From NCBI GenBank assembly GCA_964493075.1, contig CAZBNU010000180.1:1-8704 (forward strand): a stretch of DNA of 8,704 bases. Direction: 5' to 3'. The notes beneath the pieces are model-generated. The model was not told where the DNA came from. It saw only the letters and a program-made list of their open reading frames with translations, and searched no databases. This stretch comes from SLFT01 sp964493075 (GTDB lineage Bacteria > Hydrogenedentota > Hydrogenedentia > Hydrogenedentales > CAITNO01). Positions 1 to 6,433 of the stretch are shown piece by piece; position 1 is the first letter of the stretch, and each line of letters begins with the position of its first letter. Position numbers and translations under genes: made by a program.

Positions 1-2
1 TT

Positions 3-1307
3 TTACACTCGCTCCAAAATGGCGCCTGCTGATACGCCGCCAGCGCCGCAAATGCCCATGAGGGCTGTTGCCTTATCGGTTTTCGCCAGTTCGTTTGCCA
101 ACGTGGTTACCATGCGTGCACCAGTTGCGGCAAAAGGATGTCCCAGTGCCACCGAACCGCCATGCACGTTGATGGATTCAGGTGTTATTTCGCCGATGGC
201 CTTGTCCATGCCCAGGTTTTCTTTTGCGAAGGCATCATCGTTCAGCGCCTTCAGCACGCAGAGCACCTGACCGGCAAAGGCTTCATGAATATCTATCAAA
301 TCAACATCTGCGAGGGTCATACCCGCCCGCATCAGCGCCTTTGGCATGGAAATGGCAGGTCCCATCAGCATCTCGCCAGCAGGATCTACGGCATCGTAGG
401 ACCAACTGCGGAAAGCGGCAAGCGGCGTGTAGCCCAATGCCCGCGCCTTATCTTCGCGCATCACCAATACTGCCGAAGCGCCGTCGGTGAGAGAACTCGA
501 ATTGCCAGCGGTCAGGGTGCCGTCCTGTGCAAAGGCCGGTTTGAGCCGCGCCAATTTTTCCAGCGTGGTATCGCCGCGAACAATATTGTCCCGATCCACA
601 GTTTTACCTTCCGGCGTCACCACCGACACAATTTCCTCTTTGAGGCGTCCGCTTTCAATGGCTGCCGCCGCACGGTGATGGGACTGCAGCGCCAGGGCAT
701 CCTGCGCCTCCCGTGAAATGCCATTAATCTTCGCCATGCGTTCCGCCGCCTGTCCCATCAGTTCGCCTGTGGAACGTTCGCGAACACTGGGGCGCTTCGG
801 AATTAGATCACGGCGAATGCTGAGTTTGCCCAGCAATTTGAAATAGTCCTTCACACCCGCCTTGCCGCTTAACAGCACGGGCGCGGCTTTGTGTACCAAG
901 CTGGATGGCATGGTCACTTCGGCGTTGCTGGTGGAATCACTGCCACCCGCGATCATCACATCCGCCTCGCCTCGCTCGATAGCCGCCACCGCCTGGGTGA
1001 TGGCCATAAGCCCGGAGGTGCATGCCCGGGTCAAAGTGGTGCCTTCTACACTTCTGGGGATACCCGACTCAATTACAATTTCGCGACCGATATTCACTGA
1101 TGCGCTGGGCAGCACCACGCCGCCCCAGATCAAGCCGTCAATCGCTTCCGGCTTCAGTTCGGTGCGTTTAAGAAGTTCTTTCACTACTACTGTGCCGAGC
1201 GCAATCGTATCCAGTGCGGTAAACGCGCCAAAAGAGCGCAAGAACGGGGTGCGTACCCCGGCCACCACTACTGCACGACACCCTTCTTTTCCAAATGTTA
1301 CTGCCAT
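3..1307 (-). CDS. fadI: Acetyl-CoA C-acyltransferase (3-ketoacyl-CoA thiolase), FadI/FadA2 type
   Basis: Catalyses thiolytic cleavage of 3-ketoacyl-CoA with CoA to acetyl-CoA and a shortened acyl-CoA, the last step of beta-oxidation (reversible Claisen condensation). The 434-aa product has the full thiolase active site: nucleophilic Cys96 in LTRACTSG, His341 in IDIHEAFAG, His390 in GGSVALGHPFAATGAR and Cys420 in ICGAGG. Length and the long loop around residues 140-180 (ending RSTGELMGQAAERMAK) match FadI (about 436 aa) better than FadA (about 390 aa). The frame stays open to 1409, but the start at 1307 is chosen because AAGGAG (1318-1323) lies 10 nt upstream and homology begins there (MAVTFGKEGCRAVVVAGVRTPF). 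It is the last gene of the beta-oxidation unit, 181 nt after fabG, with its own operator-like site in that gap. Cytosolic. Stop TAA lies at the window edge, so any terminator is outside. Confidence 0.95.
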   Translation of the reverse strand: MAVTFGKEGCRAVVVAGVRTPFLRSFGAFTALDTIALGTVVVKELLKRTELKPEAIDGLIWGGVVLPSASVNIGREIVIESGIPRSVEGTTLTRACTSGLMAITQAVAAIERGEADVMIAGGSDSTSNAEVTMPSSLVHKAAPVLLSGKAGVKDYFKLLGKLSIRRDLIPKRPSVRERSTGELMGQAAERMAKINGISREAQDALALQSHHRAAAAIESGRLKEEIVSVVTPEGKTVDRDNIVRGDTTLEKLARLKPAFAQDGTLTAGNSSSLTDGASAVLVMREDKARALGYTPLAAFRSWSYDAVDPAGEMLMGPAISMPKALMRAGMTLADVDLIDIHEAFAGQVLCVLKALNDDAFAKENLGMDKAIGEITPESINVHGGSVALGHPFAATGARMVTTLANELAKTDKATALMGICGAGGVSAGAILERV

Positions 1308-1317
1308 TATATTTTTT

Positions 1318-1323
1318 CTCCTT
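1318..1323 (-). promoter_or_regulatory. Strong ribosome binding site that fixes the thiolase start
   Basis: The minus strand reads AAGGAG, then 10 A/T-rich bases, then ATG at 1307. No comparable site precedes the in-frame ATGs further upstream in this open frame, so this site decides the start codon. Confidence 0.8.
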
Positions 1324-1378
1324 GATAGATTATCTGTCATTTCTCTTTTACAGTCTCTATTCAAACCTTCAGATATGG

Positions 1379-1390
1379 TACCGTATGGTG
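1379..1390 (-). promoter_or_regulatory. Operator-like site O3, distant copy of the tetR operator
   Basis: The minus strand reads CACCATACGGTA, matching the tetR operator core TACCATACGGTA (6343-6354) at 11 of 12 bases. It lies 72 nt upstream of the thiolase start, in the only long non-coding gap of the operon. A further half-site ACCATA follows one helical turn (10 bp) downstream on the same strand. Its role as a TetR site is inferred from sequence identity and position. Confidence 0.6.
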
Positions 1391-1414
1391 GGTTCCGCAT
1401 CCGCTTCACCCACC
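1387..1414. repeat. 7-bp inverted repeat next to O3
   Basis: GGTGGGT at 1387-1393 is the exact reverse complement of ACCCACC at 1408-1414, separated by 14 bases. Three bases of the first arm are shared with operator-like site O3. In RNA it could form a hairpin in the thiolase leader; no U-tract follows in the minus direction, so it is not an intrinsic terminator. Confidence 0.4.
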
Positions 1415-1488
1415 CAACACAAAGCGCAGTTTAGGTTTAATGGCAGACAGTTAAAAAGCACCGCCAAAAACCTTATGTCCCTTTGCTG

Positions 1489-2847
1489 CTATGCTCCTAC
1501 AAAATTACCGCCACATACACGCAGCACCTGCCCGGTCATGCCTGCCGCGCCGGGACTTGCCAGGAAGGTTACCGCGTCCGCCACATCTTCCGGCAGGCCG
1601 CCCTGGGTAAGGTTGCACAGCCGGCGCGCCACTTCGCGCGTCATGGTGGGCATGGCTGCCGTCATGGCCGTTTCGATCAGGCCAGGCGCCACAGCGTTTA
1701 CGGCAATGCCTCGTTCAGCAAGCATCGGCGCCAGTGCCTGCACATAACCGATAACGCCTGCCTTCGATGCTGCGTAGTTGGTTTGTCCCGGGTTACCCGC
1801 AATGCCGCCTATGGATGACATGCAGATAATGCGTCCATTTTCATTAAGGTGCTCCATGAGTCCCTCGTTCAGCGCAATCAGTCCAATCAGGTTCACACCC
1901 AGCACCATATCCCAACGGGCAGCATCCATGTTGCCCAGCGTCTTGTCCCGGGTCACACCTGCGTTGTGCACAACAATATCCAGTCCCTTGAACTTTTCCG
2001 CGATAAACGCGCCAACTTTAGCCGGAGCCTCCGCATCGGTTACATCGCAGCCAAATGCGGTTCCGTTAATTGACGCCGCCACCTTTTCTGCCGCTTCCAG
2101 TTCTCCCGGACGGTCCATGCAGATTACATGCGCACCTTCCCGTGCCAGCGCACGGGCTGTTGCCTCGCCAATGCCGCGAGCGGCACCCGTAACCAGTGCA
2201 GTCTTTCCTTCCAGTGCCTTCACATGAGGTGCAGGTAAAGAACAGGAAAGGGTTGCAGATACATGCAGCGGCTGGCCGGAAATGTAGGCCGCATGTTTGG
2301 ATAGTAGGAACCGCAATACAGGTTCAAGCCGATCATCTGCGTCCGACGCAACATAGACGGTTTGGGCGGTAGTGCCCTTGCGACCCGTTTCGCGGCCAAC
2401 GCTTCGGATGAAGCCTTCCAGCGCACGCGCTGCTGCCACGGCTTCAGGCTTGGTGTATTCCGCCGGGGGACGGCTCACAATAATTACACGACCGCATTTG
2501 CCCACTTTCTTGATGAGGCCGTGGAAGAAGTCATACACCAGACGCAAGTCTGCCGCGCCTGTTATACCTGTAGCGTCAAAAACCAGTGCATGGGGGCGAA
2601 GCCCTTCTGAGGATGTAGTGTCGTTTATAACTGTTGCGCCCGTGCCGGAAAGACACGCGGAAATCGTTGAAGCAAGAACCGCACTTGGCAACTGCCCAAG
2701 CACCACGGTCTTTCCCTTTAGAAAGTCTTCTGTCCACGGTCCCGACTCCCGCGCCAGATACTGCGGCATGGGCACGGGAAGTCCCAAGGTCTGAATCACT
2801 TTGCGCGCCATCGGTTTGCGTCCCAGATTTACAAAAAAGTCACTCAT
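1489..2847 (-). CDS. fabG4: High-molecular-weight FabG (FabG4-like) 3-ketoacyl reductase / (3R)-hydroxyacyl-CoA dehydrogenase
   Basis: A 452-aa two-domain protein, nearly twice the usual 240-250 aa FabG. Residues about 1-205 are a divergent Rossmann or flavodoxin-like domain with no recognisable catalytic motif. Residues about 212-452 form a complete classical SDR domain: TGAARGIG (220-227), NAG (295-297), Asn319, Ser345, Tyr358 and Lys362 (YAASK). Asp245 after the second strand of that domain (VICMDRP) favours NAD(H) over NADP(H), in line with the NADH-dependent FabG4 of M. tuberculosis (454 aa). Expected reaction: interconversion of 3-ketoacyl-CoA and (3R)-hydroxyacyl-CoA, so it could run oxidatively in beta-oxidation. 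The ATG lies inside the 3' end of the hydratase gene (8-nt overlap) and its AAGGAG is formed by the last codons of that gene, indicating translational coupling. Stop TAG. A role in fatty-acid or PHA-precursor synthesis is the alternative. Confidence 0.92.
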   Translation of the reverse strand: MSDFFVNLGRKPMARKVIQTLGLPVPMPQYLARESGPWTEDFLKGKTVVLGQLPSAVLASTISACLSGTGATVINDTTSSEGLRPHALVFDATGITGAADLRLVYDFFHGLIKKVGKCGRVIIVSRPPAEYTKPEAVAAARALEGFIRSVGRETGRKGTTAQTVYVASDADDRLEPVLRFLLSKHAAYISGQPLHVSATLSCSLPAPHVKALEGKTALVTGAARGIGEATARALAREGAHVICMDRPGELEAAEKVAASINGTAFGCDVTDAEAPAKVGAFIAEKFKGLDIVVHNAGVTRDKTLGNMDAARWDMVLGVNLIGLIALNEGLMEHLNENGRIICMSSIGGIAGNPGQTNYAASKAGVIGYVQALAPMLAERGIAVNAVAPGLIETAMTAAMPTMTREVARRLCNLTQGGLPEDVADAVTFLASPGAAGMTGQVLRVCGGNFVGA

Positions 2848-3742
2848 TGTTCTTCTCCTTTATGGCTGTGTAGCTTCCCATGGCGTAGGGCATTTTGCCC
2901 GGTGCATCGCCGACATAGAGTTCTCCATCATCACAACAATAGACCGCCGGCGTTCCCGGCAATACCAAAGGCCGTGTAAAACGAAGTTCCAACATGGTCA
3001 ATCGCTCAGGGTGTCCGTTCAGGACCGTACGGTTAAGTGTTTCCATCGTATGTGCAAAGGTTCCAAGGCCGTGCAGGATGACATTCCTGAAACCGGACAA
3101 CCGTGCATATAATCTTACCCAATGAACAGGATTAAAATCACCTGTAAGCAAAGCGAAATGAAGCCCACTGCGCTTGGAAAACTTCAACCGTGCAATTTCT
3201 GTTGCATTTTCGGGAACAGAAGGTTTTTCCTTATTGCCTTTTCCTTTAGAACTGCGAAGGGGAAATATAGCGCTTACCAGGCACACAAGCGCTTCGGGCT
3301 GCGTTGCCGTTCCCGTAACCACCCGCACCTGCACCACAGCGCGACGGCCATCATCGTCTATGGATTCGATGTTTGCGCGAACCTGCAGGGCTTCTCCCCT
3401 TGGGATCGGCGCCTTGACTTCCAGGCGGCAACCAGCGTTCAACATCTTTGCCATGCTGTACGGTAAATCAATAATACAGCTTCCCACTGCCGGGAAACAC
3501 CATTGCGCAAAGAGGTGCGCCGGCACACAATCCTTATAAGTCTCCGGGTTACCGCCCATGGTGCGGACAAAATCATCTATCAACGCATCAGGAAGTGGCG
3601 GCAACGTCTTTTCCTTCGGTGGCTCAGGAAGTTGTTCCGGTATGGGTCGTGTGCGACGTAAAGGCCCAATGAGTACCGAAAAGATCATTTTCAGTACCGT
3701 GGAAATCATGGGGCCCTGGTGAACCAGATGGCGTACAAGCAT
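2840..3742 (-). CDS. MaoC/HtdX-like (R)-specific enoyl-CoA hydratase / 3-hydroxyacyl dehydratase
   Basis: A 300-aa protein of the double-hotdog MaoC type. The C-terminal half carries the hydratase-2 signature: Thr200-Gly-Asp202-Phe-Asn204-Pro-Val-His207, then ARLSGF (213-218) and ILHGL (222-226). Asp202 and His207 are the catalytic pair by family rule. The N-terminal half (about 50-165) is a degenerate hotdog without these residues. Expected reaction: hydration of trans-2-enoyl-CoA to (3R)-hydroxyacyl-CoA, the substrate of the adjacent FabG-like enzyme. Residues 12-27 are hydrophobic (MISTVLKMIFSVLIGP) and could be an amphipathic helix or weak membrane contact. The frame is open to 3922, inside fadE, but the start at 3742 is preferred: AGGAG at 3753-3757 lies 10 nt upstream and the ATG is 4 nt past the fadE stop. 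Closest named relative by architecture and neighbours is mycobacterial HtdX (about 280 aa). Confidence 0.88.
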   Translation of the reverse strand: MLVRHLVHQGPMISTVLKMIFSVLIGPLRRTRPIPEQLPEPPKEKTLPPLPDALIDDFVRTMGGNPETYKDCVPAHLFAQWCFPAVGSCIIDLPYSMAKMLNAGCRLEVKAPIPRGEALQVRANIESIDDDGRRAVVQVRVVTGTATQPEALVCLVSAIFPLRSSKGKGNKEKPSVPENATEIARLKFSKRSGLHFALLTGDFNPVHWVRLYARLSGFRNVILHGLGTFAHTMETLNRTVLNGHPERLTMLELRFTRPLVLPGTPAVYCCDDGELYVGDAPGKMPYAMGSYTAIKEKNNE

Positions 3743-3746
3743 ATTC

Positions 3747-5651
3747 TTATGTCTCCTGTGTTCCTTTTTCAAGCCTGTCAAGAAGCCCGGTCCCAGTAGT
3801 GGTAATTTCATTGTAAAGGAAGCGCGATCGGGATTCCGCCCGTTCCAGGTATCGTTCCAACACTTCCTGTCGTTCAGGGAAACGCTGCACCTGATCCAGC
3901 AGCACTTCACACGCGACCACATCCACCAGCATCCGCGTCAGCCGTTCCGCATGCAGCATGGCCAGCGCGAAATCCCGTTTCGGATCCCAGTCCTTCATCG
4001 CTGCCCCCCAGGTATTCATGGGCTGCTTGCGCATTATACCAAGTTTTTTCATGAATAAACGCCGCATCAGATACCGTAAAATCGCGTAAAATCGTGCTTG
4101 TAATCTTGCCACCCGCCGTTCCATTGAGGAACTTCCAAACCAACTGCGCCAGCAGGCATTGATATTATCCGAAACAAACCCGCCCGGATTCTTCAGCACG
4201 CCCAGCAAGTTATCTTTTGTGACCATCAACGATTGAATCTGGCTTGTGCCTTCGTAAATGGGAAGCACCATCGCGTCCCGCAAGAGTTTCTCGGCGCCGT
4301 ATTCCCGGGTATACCCGAACCCGCCATGTATCTGGATGCAACGCCGCGACATTTCCACAGCCTTTTCGGCGCCAAGGTATTTTATCAGGGGCGTGATTCG
4401 GCGCGATTTTTTGCGATGTACGTCTATCTCCTTCTCAATGGCTTTGCGCTCCATGTCGTCCTTGGGCGGCAAGACGTTCATCAAAATCCCCTTTCGCTGT
4501 ACTTGCTCCTCTTCCATGGAGCCTGTTACGCACATCGCCCGAAGTGCCTGGATATCCGTTTCCATTTCAGTAAGATAATCTGCAATCATTTCGTGATGAT
4601 CCAGCGTTTTTCCCATGCTTTCGCGCTCTGCCGCATAGGCTTTCGCCAGCCGCCAGGCCGACTCGCACACGCCAAGGGATTCAAAGCCCACGCCCACCCT
4701 GGCGTTGTTCATCAAAAGCAGCATCAGCCGGAATCCTTCACCCCGTTTGCCGAGGAGGAATGCCGGTGTACGATTGTAACTGATGGCAACCGTGGCAGAA
4801 CCATGATGCCCCAGTTTTTCTTCAAGCGAATCAAAAGTGGCCAGGTATTCCCGGTTGCCGTCGTCACCGGTGCGATAGGCGGGCACCAGGAACATGGACA
4901 GTCCCTGCAGCCCGGCGAACGCATCATCCTTGTCCGTTTCTTCTGTGCGGGCGATTACGAAGTGATACTTTGCATGGCCTGAAGTAATGAAAATCTTCTG
5001 CCCTGTCAGGTACCAGTTGCCATCCGCATCCTGTTCGCCACGGGTGGTCATGGCCGCCATATCGCTGCCAGCGCCCGGCTCGGTAATGTCCATGCTGCCC
5101 CAGGCTTCCCCGGCAATAATCTCGCTGATGAAATCGCGGAACCGGGTGTCTTTAATGCAGACATTTTCAACGTCGAATTCCGTGGTACCCTCTATGATTG
5201 AGAAGACCAGCATGGCCAGCGCCATGCCTCCATGAAAGCCCACATGAGCCGCAACCGAAACGTCTGAACGCGCCATCATCTCTGTTACCATCATGAAGAG
5301 CAGGAGCGGACAGTTCATGCCACCCAATTCGCGGGGCATGCACATACCGTGCATTTCCAACTGTTTGACCTGCTCAAAAATCTCGTCAAGCACCGGTGGA
5401 AAACATACATTCCCATTTTCCAGGAACGGATGGGACTCATCAATCGCCTTGGACTTTGAGGCAACTTCGTTGGCAAAGAAATCGCCTACCATTTCCAGAA
5501 TACTTTTGTAGAAGTCCACAGCTTCCTCGACGGTTTCAAATCCATCCTTCGCCTTGAATTTGTATTCGGTTAGTTCTACCAGGGCTTTCCAGTCAATGGC
5601 CTTTTCCACGTAGAACTGAAGGTCCTTGTTGTCTTCAAAAAAGTTCGGCAT
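3747..5651 (-). CDS. fadE: Acyl-CoA dehydrogenase with extended C-terminal domain (FadE5-like)
   Basis: FAD-dependent oxidation of acyl-CoA to trans-2-enoyl-CoA, the first step of beta-oxidation, passing electrons to ETF (not encoded here). The 634-aa length is typical of the large class with an extra C-terminal domain (FadE5 about 611 aa), not the 380-aa short class. Order: N-terminal helical domain (to about 180), middle beta domain with the flavin/substrate signature WGSMDITEPGAGSDMAAM (184-201) and GQKIFITSG (217-225), C-terminal helical domain with IQIHGGFGYTREYGAEKLLRDA (439-460), and catalytic Glu467 in IYEGTSQIQ. Residues about 495-634 are the extra helical C-terminal domain. ATG at 5651 has AGGAG 7 nt upstream and lies 2 nt after the tetR stop, so the two are co-transcribed. 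Chain-length preference cannot be read from sequence. Confidence 0.95.
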   Translation of the reverse strand: MPNFFEDNKDLQFYVEKAIDWKALVELTEYKFKAKDGFETVEEAVDFYKSILEMVGDFFANEVASKSKAIDESHPFLENGNVCFPPVLDEIFEQVKQLEMHGMCMPRELGGMNCPLLLFMMVTEMMARSDVSVAAHVGFHGGMALAMLVFSIIEGTTEFDVENVCIKDTRFRDFISEIIAGEAWGSMDITEPGAGSDMAAMTTRGEQDADGNWYLTGQKIFITSGHAKYHFVIARTEETDKDDAFAGLQGLSMFLVPAYRTGDDGNREYLATFDSLEEKLGHHGSATVAISYNRTPAFLLGKRGEGFRLMLLLMNNARVGVGFESLGVCESAWRLAKAYAAERESMGKTLDHHEMIADYLTEMETDIQALRAMCVTGSMEEEQVQRKGILMNVLPPKDDMERKAIEKEIDVHRKKSRRITPLIKYLGAEKAVEMSRRCIQIHGGFGYTREYGAEKLLRDAMVLPIYEGTSQIQSLMVTKDNLLGVLKNPGGFVSDNINACWRSWFGSSSMERRVARLQARFYAILRYLMRRLFMKKLGIMRKQPMNTWGAAMKDWDPKRDFALAMLHAERLTRMLVDVVACEVLLDQVQRFPERQEVLERYLERAESRSRFLYNEITTTGTGLLDRLEKGTQET

Positions 5652-5653
5652 TT

Positions 5654-6301
5654 TTATTCTCCTGTTGAAGTTGTTTGTGACTTTTTATGCACTCGGGGTG
5701 CTTCGGTCTGAACATATAAGGTCAAGCGTGCTATACGAATCAATTCGTTTATCCGGTTGTCCAGAAACTCGTTTTCGTCCGAAGCAACCAGCGCCGAAAC
5801 CACGTCACCCATTACAACGGTGCCTATGGCCATCATCATAATCTGCGTCACATAGGATTCGGGATGAACCTCACTGCGGATGGCGCCACTGGCCTGACCC
5901 ATACGGATGTACTCACTGATCAGCATGGTCCATGGGCTCAACCGTTCCCGCATCTTTTTGCGAAGTTCCTCCGGGCGATCCAGTATTTCACGAATGGTTA
6001 CCCTTGCCTGGTCTACATCTTCCACAAAGAAGGCAATTACCGCTCGCAAGATGGAAGAAAAACGGTCCTCACCACTTCTGTGCGCGGAAAGAAGCCCCGG
6101 TAATTCCCGTTCCCAGTGGTCCAGCAGAACGTTGATGATGTGGTCGTGCAGCGCTTCTTTAGAGGGGAAATGATACAAGACGGCCTGCTTGGTAATACCC
6201 ACCTCATCCGCAATGGTTTGCAGTGAAGTGGCGTCCACCCCCCGTGCACCGAAAAGGTGCATGGCCGCCTGAATGATTTGTTCCTTGACGCTGTCCTGCA
6301 T
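5654..6301 (-). CDS. TetR-family transcriptional regulator of the beta-oxidation operon
   Basis: A 215-aa protein with the TetR layout. The N-terminal DNA-binding domain includes the helix-turn-helix TSLQTIADEVGITKQAVLYHFPSKEAL (about residues 25-51), ending in the typical YxHFxSKExL turn. The divergent helical ligand and dimer domain runs from about 55 to 200. It is the first gene of the unit and is followed after 2 nt by fadE. Its promoter overlaps a palindrome of the size and symmetry expected of a TetR operator, which points to autorepression of the whole operon. By analogy with other TetR regulators of acyl-CoA metabolism (PsrA, FadR of Bacillus and Thermus, KstR), a fatty acyl-CoA is the likely effector, but nothing in the sequence proves it. 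The Shine-Dalgarno is weak (GGTGGA, 8 nt before ATG), suiting low regulator levels. The start fits the usual family N-terminus. Confidence 0.93.
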   Translation of the reverse strand: MQDSVKEQIIQAAMHLFGARGVDATSLQTIADEVGITKQAVLYHFPSKEALHDHIINVLLDHWERELPGLLSAHRSGEDRFSSILRAVIAFFVEDVDQARVTIREILDRPEELRKKMRERLSPWTMLISEYIRMGQASGAIRSEVHPESYVTQIMMMAIGTVVMGDVVSALVASDENEFLDNRINELIRIARLTLYVQTEAPRVHKKSQTTSTGE

Positions 6302-6320
6302 TGAAGTGATCCACCGATTC

Positions 6321-6332
6321 TACCATTGGGTA
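6321..6332 (-). promoter_or_regulatory. Operator O2, second imperfect TetR site
   Basis: The plus-strand sequence TACCATTGGGTA matches the O1 core TACCATACGGTA at 10 of 12 bases, differing only in the two central bases. Its offset from O1 is exactly 22 bp, so both sites face the same side of the helix. It lies at the predicted transcription start (about 6332), a position suited to repression. Confidence 0.6.
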
Positions 6333-6338
6333 TGCGTA

Positions 6339-6367
6339 AGTTTACCATACGGTAAGGAACAAGTCAA
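6339..6367 (-). promoter_or_regulatory. Sigma70-type promoter for the tetR-fadE-maoC-fabG(-fadI) operon
   Basis: The minus strand has -35 TTGACT (6362-6367; 5/6 consensus), a 17-bp spacer (6345-6361) and -10 TAAACT (6339-6344; 4/6 consensus). Transcription would start near 6332, giving a leader of about 31 nt before the tetR ATG. Operator O1 covers the end of the spacer and part of the -10 box, so a bound repressor would exclude RNA polymerase. Confidence 0.65.
6342..6355 (-). promoter_or_regulatory. Operator O1, near-perfect palindrome in the tetR promoter
   Basis: TTACCATACGGTAA is symmetric at six of seven base pairs (TTACC arms with GGTAA). It straddles the spacer and -10 element of the predicted promoter, 41 nt before the tetR start. 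Size, symmetry and position are typical of a TetR-family autoregulatory operator. Related copies lie at 6321-6332 and 1379-1390. Confidence 0.7.
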
Positions 6368-6433
6368 GCATTTCCCAGCGTGATATTCTTGCGGAAAAAT
6401 GCAGGCACCTTTATTGTTGTTAGAATTGATTGG

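Larger units (their letters stand above)
1308..1488 (-). other. 181-nt leader between fabG and the thiolase gene
   Basis: This is the only sizeable gap inside the five-gene unit. On the minus strand it holds, in order, a short T-run (near 1450-1457) without a convincing stem, a 7-bp inverted repeat (1387-1414), an operator-like sequence (1379-1390) and the thiolase Shine-Dalgarno. No good -35/-10 pair was found; A/T-rich hexamers such as TTGAAT exist but are badly spaced. The gap and the operator copy suggest the thiolase can be controlled separately, by its own promoter or by a roadblock to read-through. Confidence 0.5.
6302..6433 (-). other. 132-nt intergenic region between the sulfatase and tetR
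   Basis: The tetR-proximal half contains the operon promoter and two operators. The sulfatase-proximal half (6368-6402) holds an imperfect inverted repeat, GCATTT ... AAATGC, that could slow or separate transcription from the sulfatase gene. It lacks a following U-tract, so it is not called a terminator. Confidence 0.5.

Noticed and set aside
138..716. 192-aa open frame antisense to the thiolase
   Set aside because: Shadow of the thiolase reading frame, with no ribosome site or recognisable domain.
1308..1409. 34-residue N-terminal extension of the thiolase (start at 1409)
   Set aside because: Family homology and a strong Shine-Dalgarno both point to 1307; the extension would cover operator-like site O3 and has no thiolase character.
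3743..3922. 60-residue N-terminal extension of the hydratase inside fadE
   Set aside because: It is the out-of-frame shadow of the conserved fadE C-terminus; the ATG at 3742 has its own AGGAG.
4233..4982. 249-aa open frame antisense to fadE
   Set aside because: Composition is rich in His, Cys and Phe and shows no family motif; the opposite strand encodes the intact dehydrogenase signature in this stretch.
6368..6402. Inverted repeat GCATTT ... AAATGC as a sulfatase terminator
   Set aside because: The stem is imperfect with a long loop, and no U-tract follows on the minus strand.
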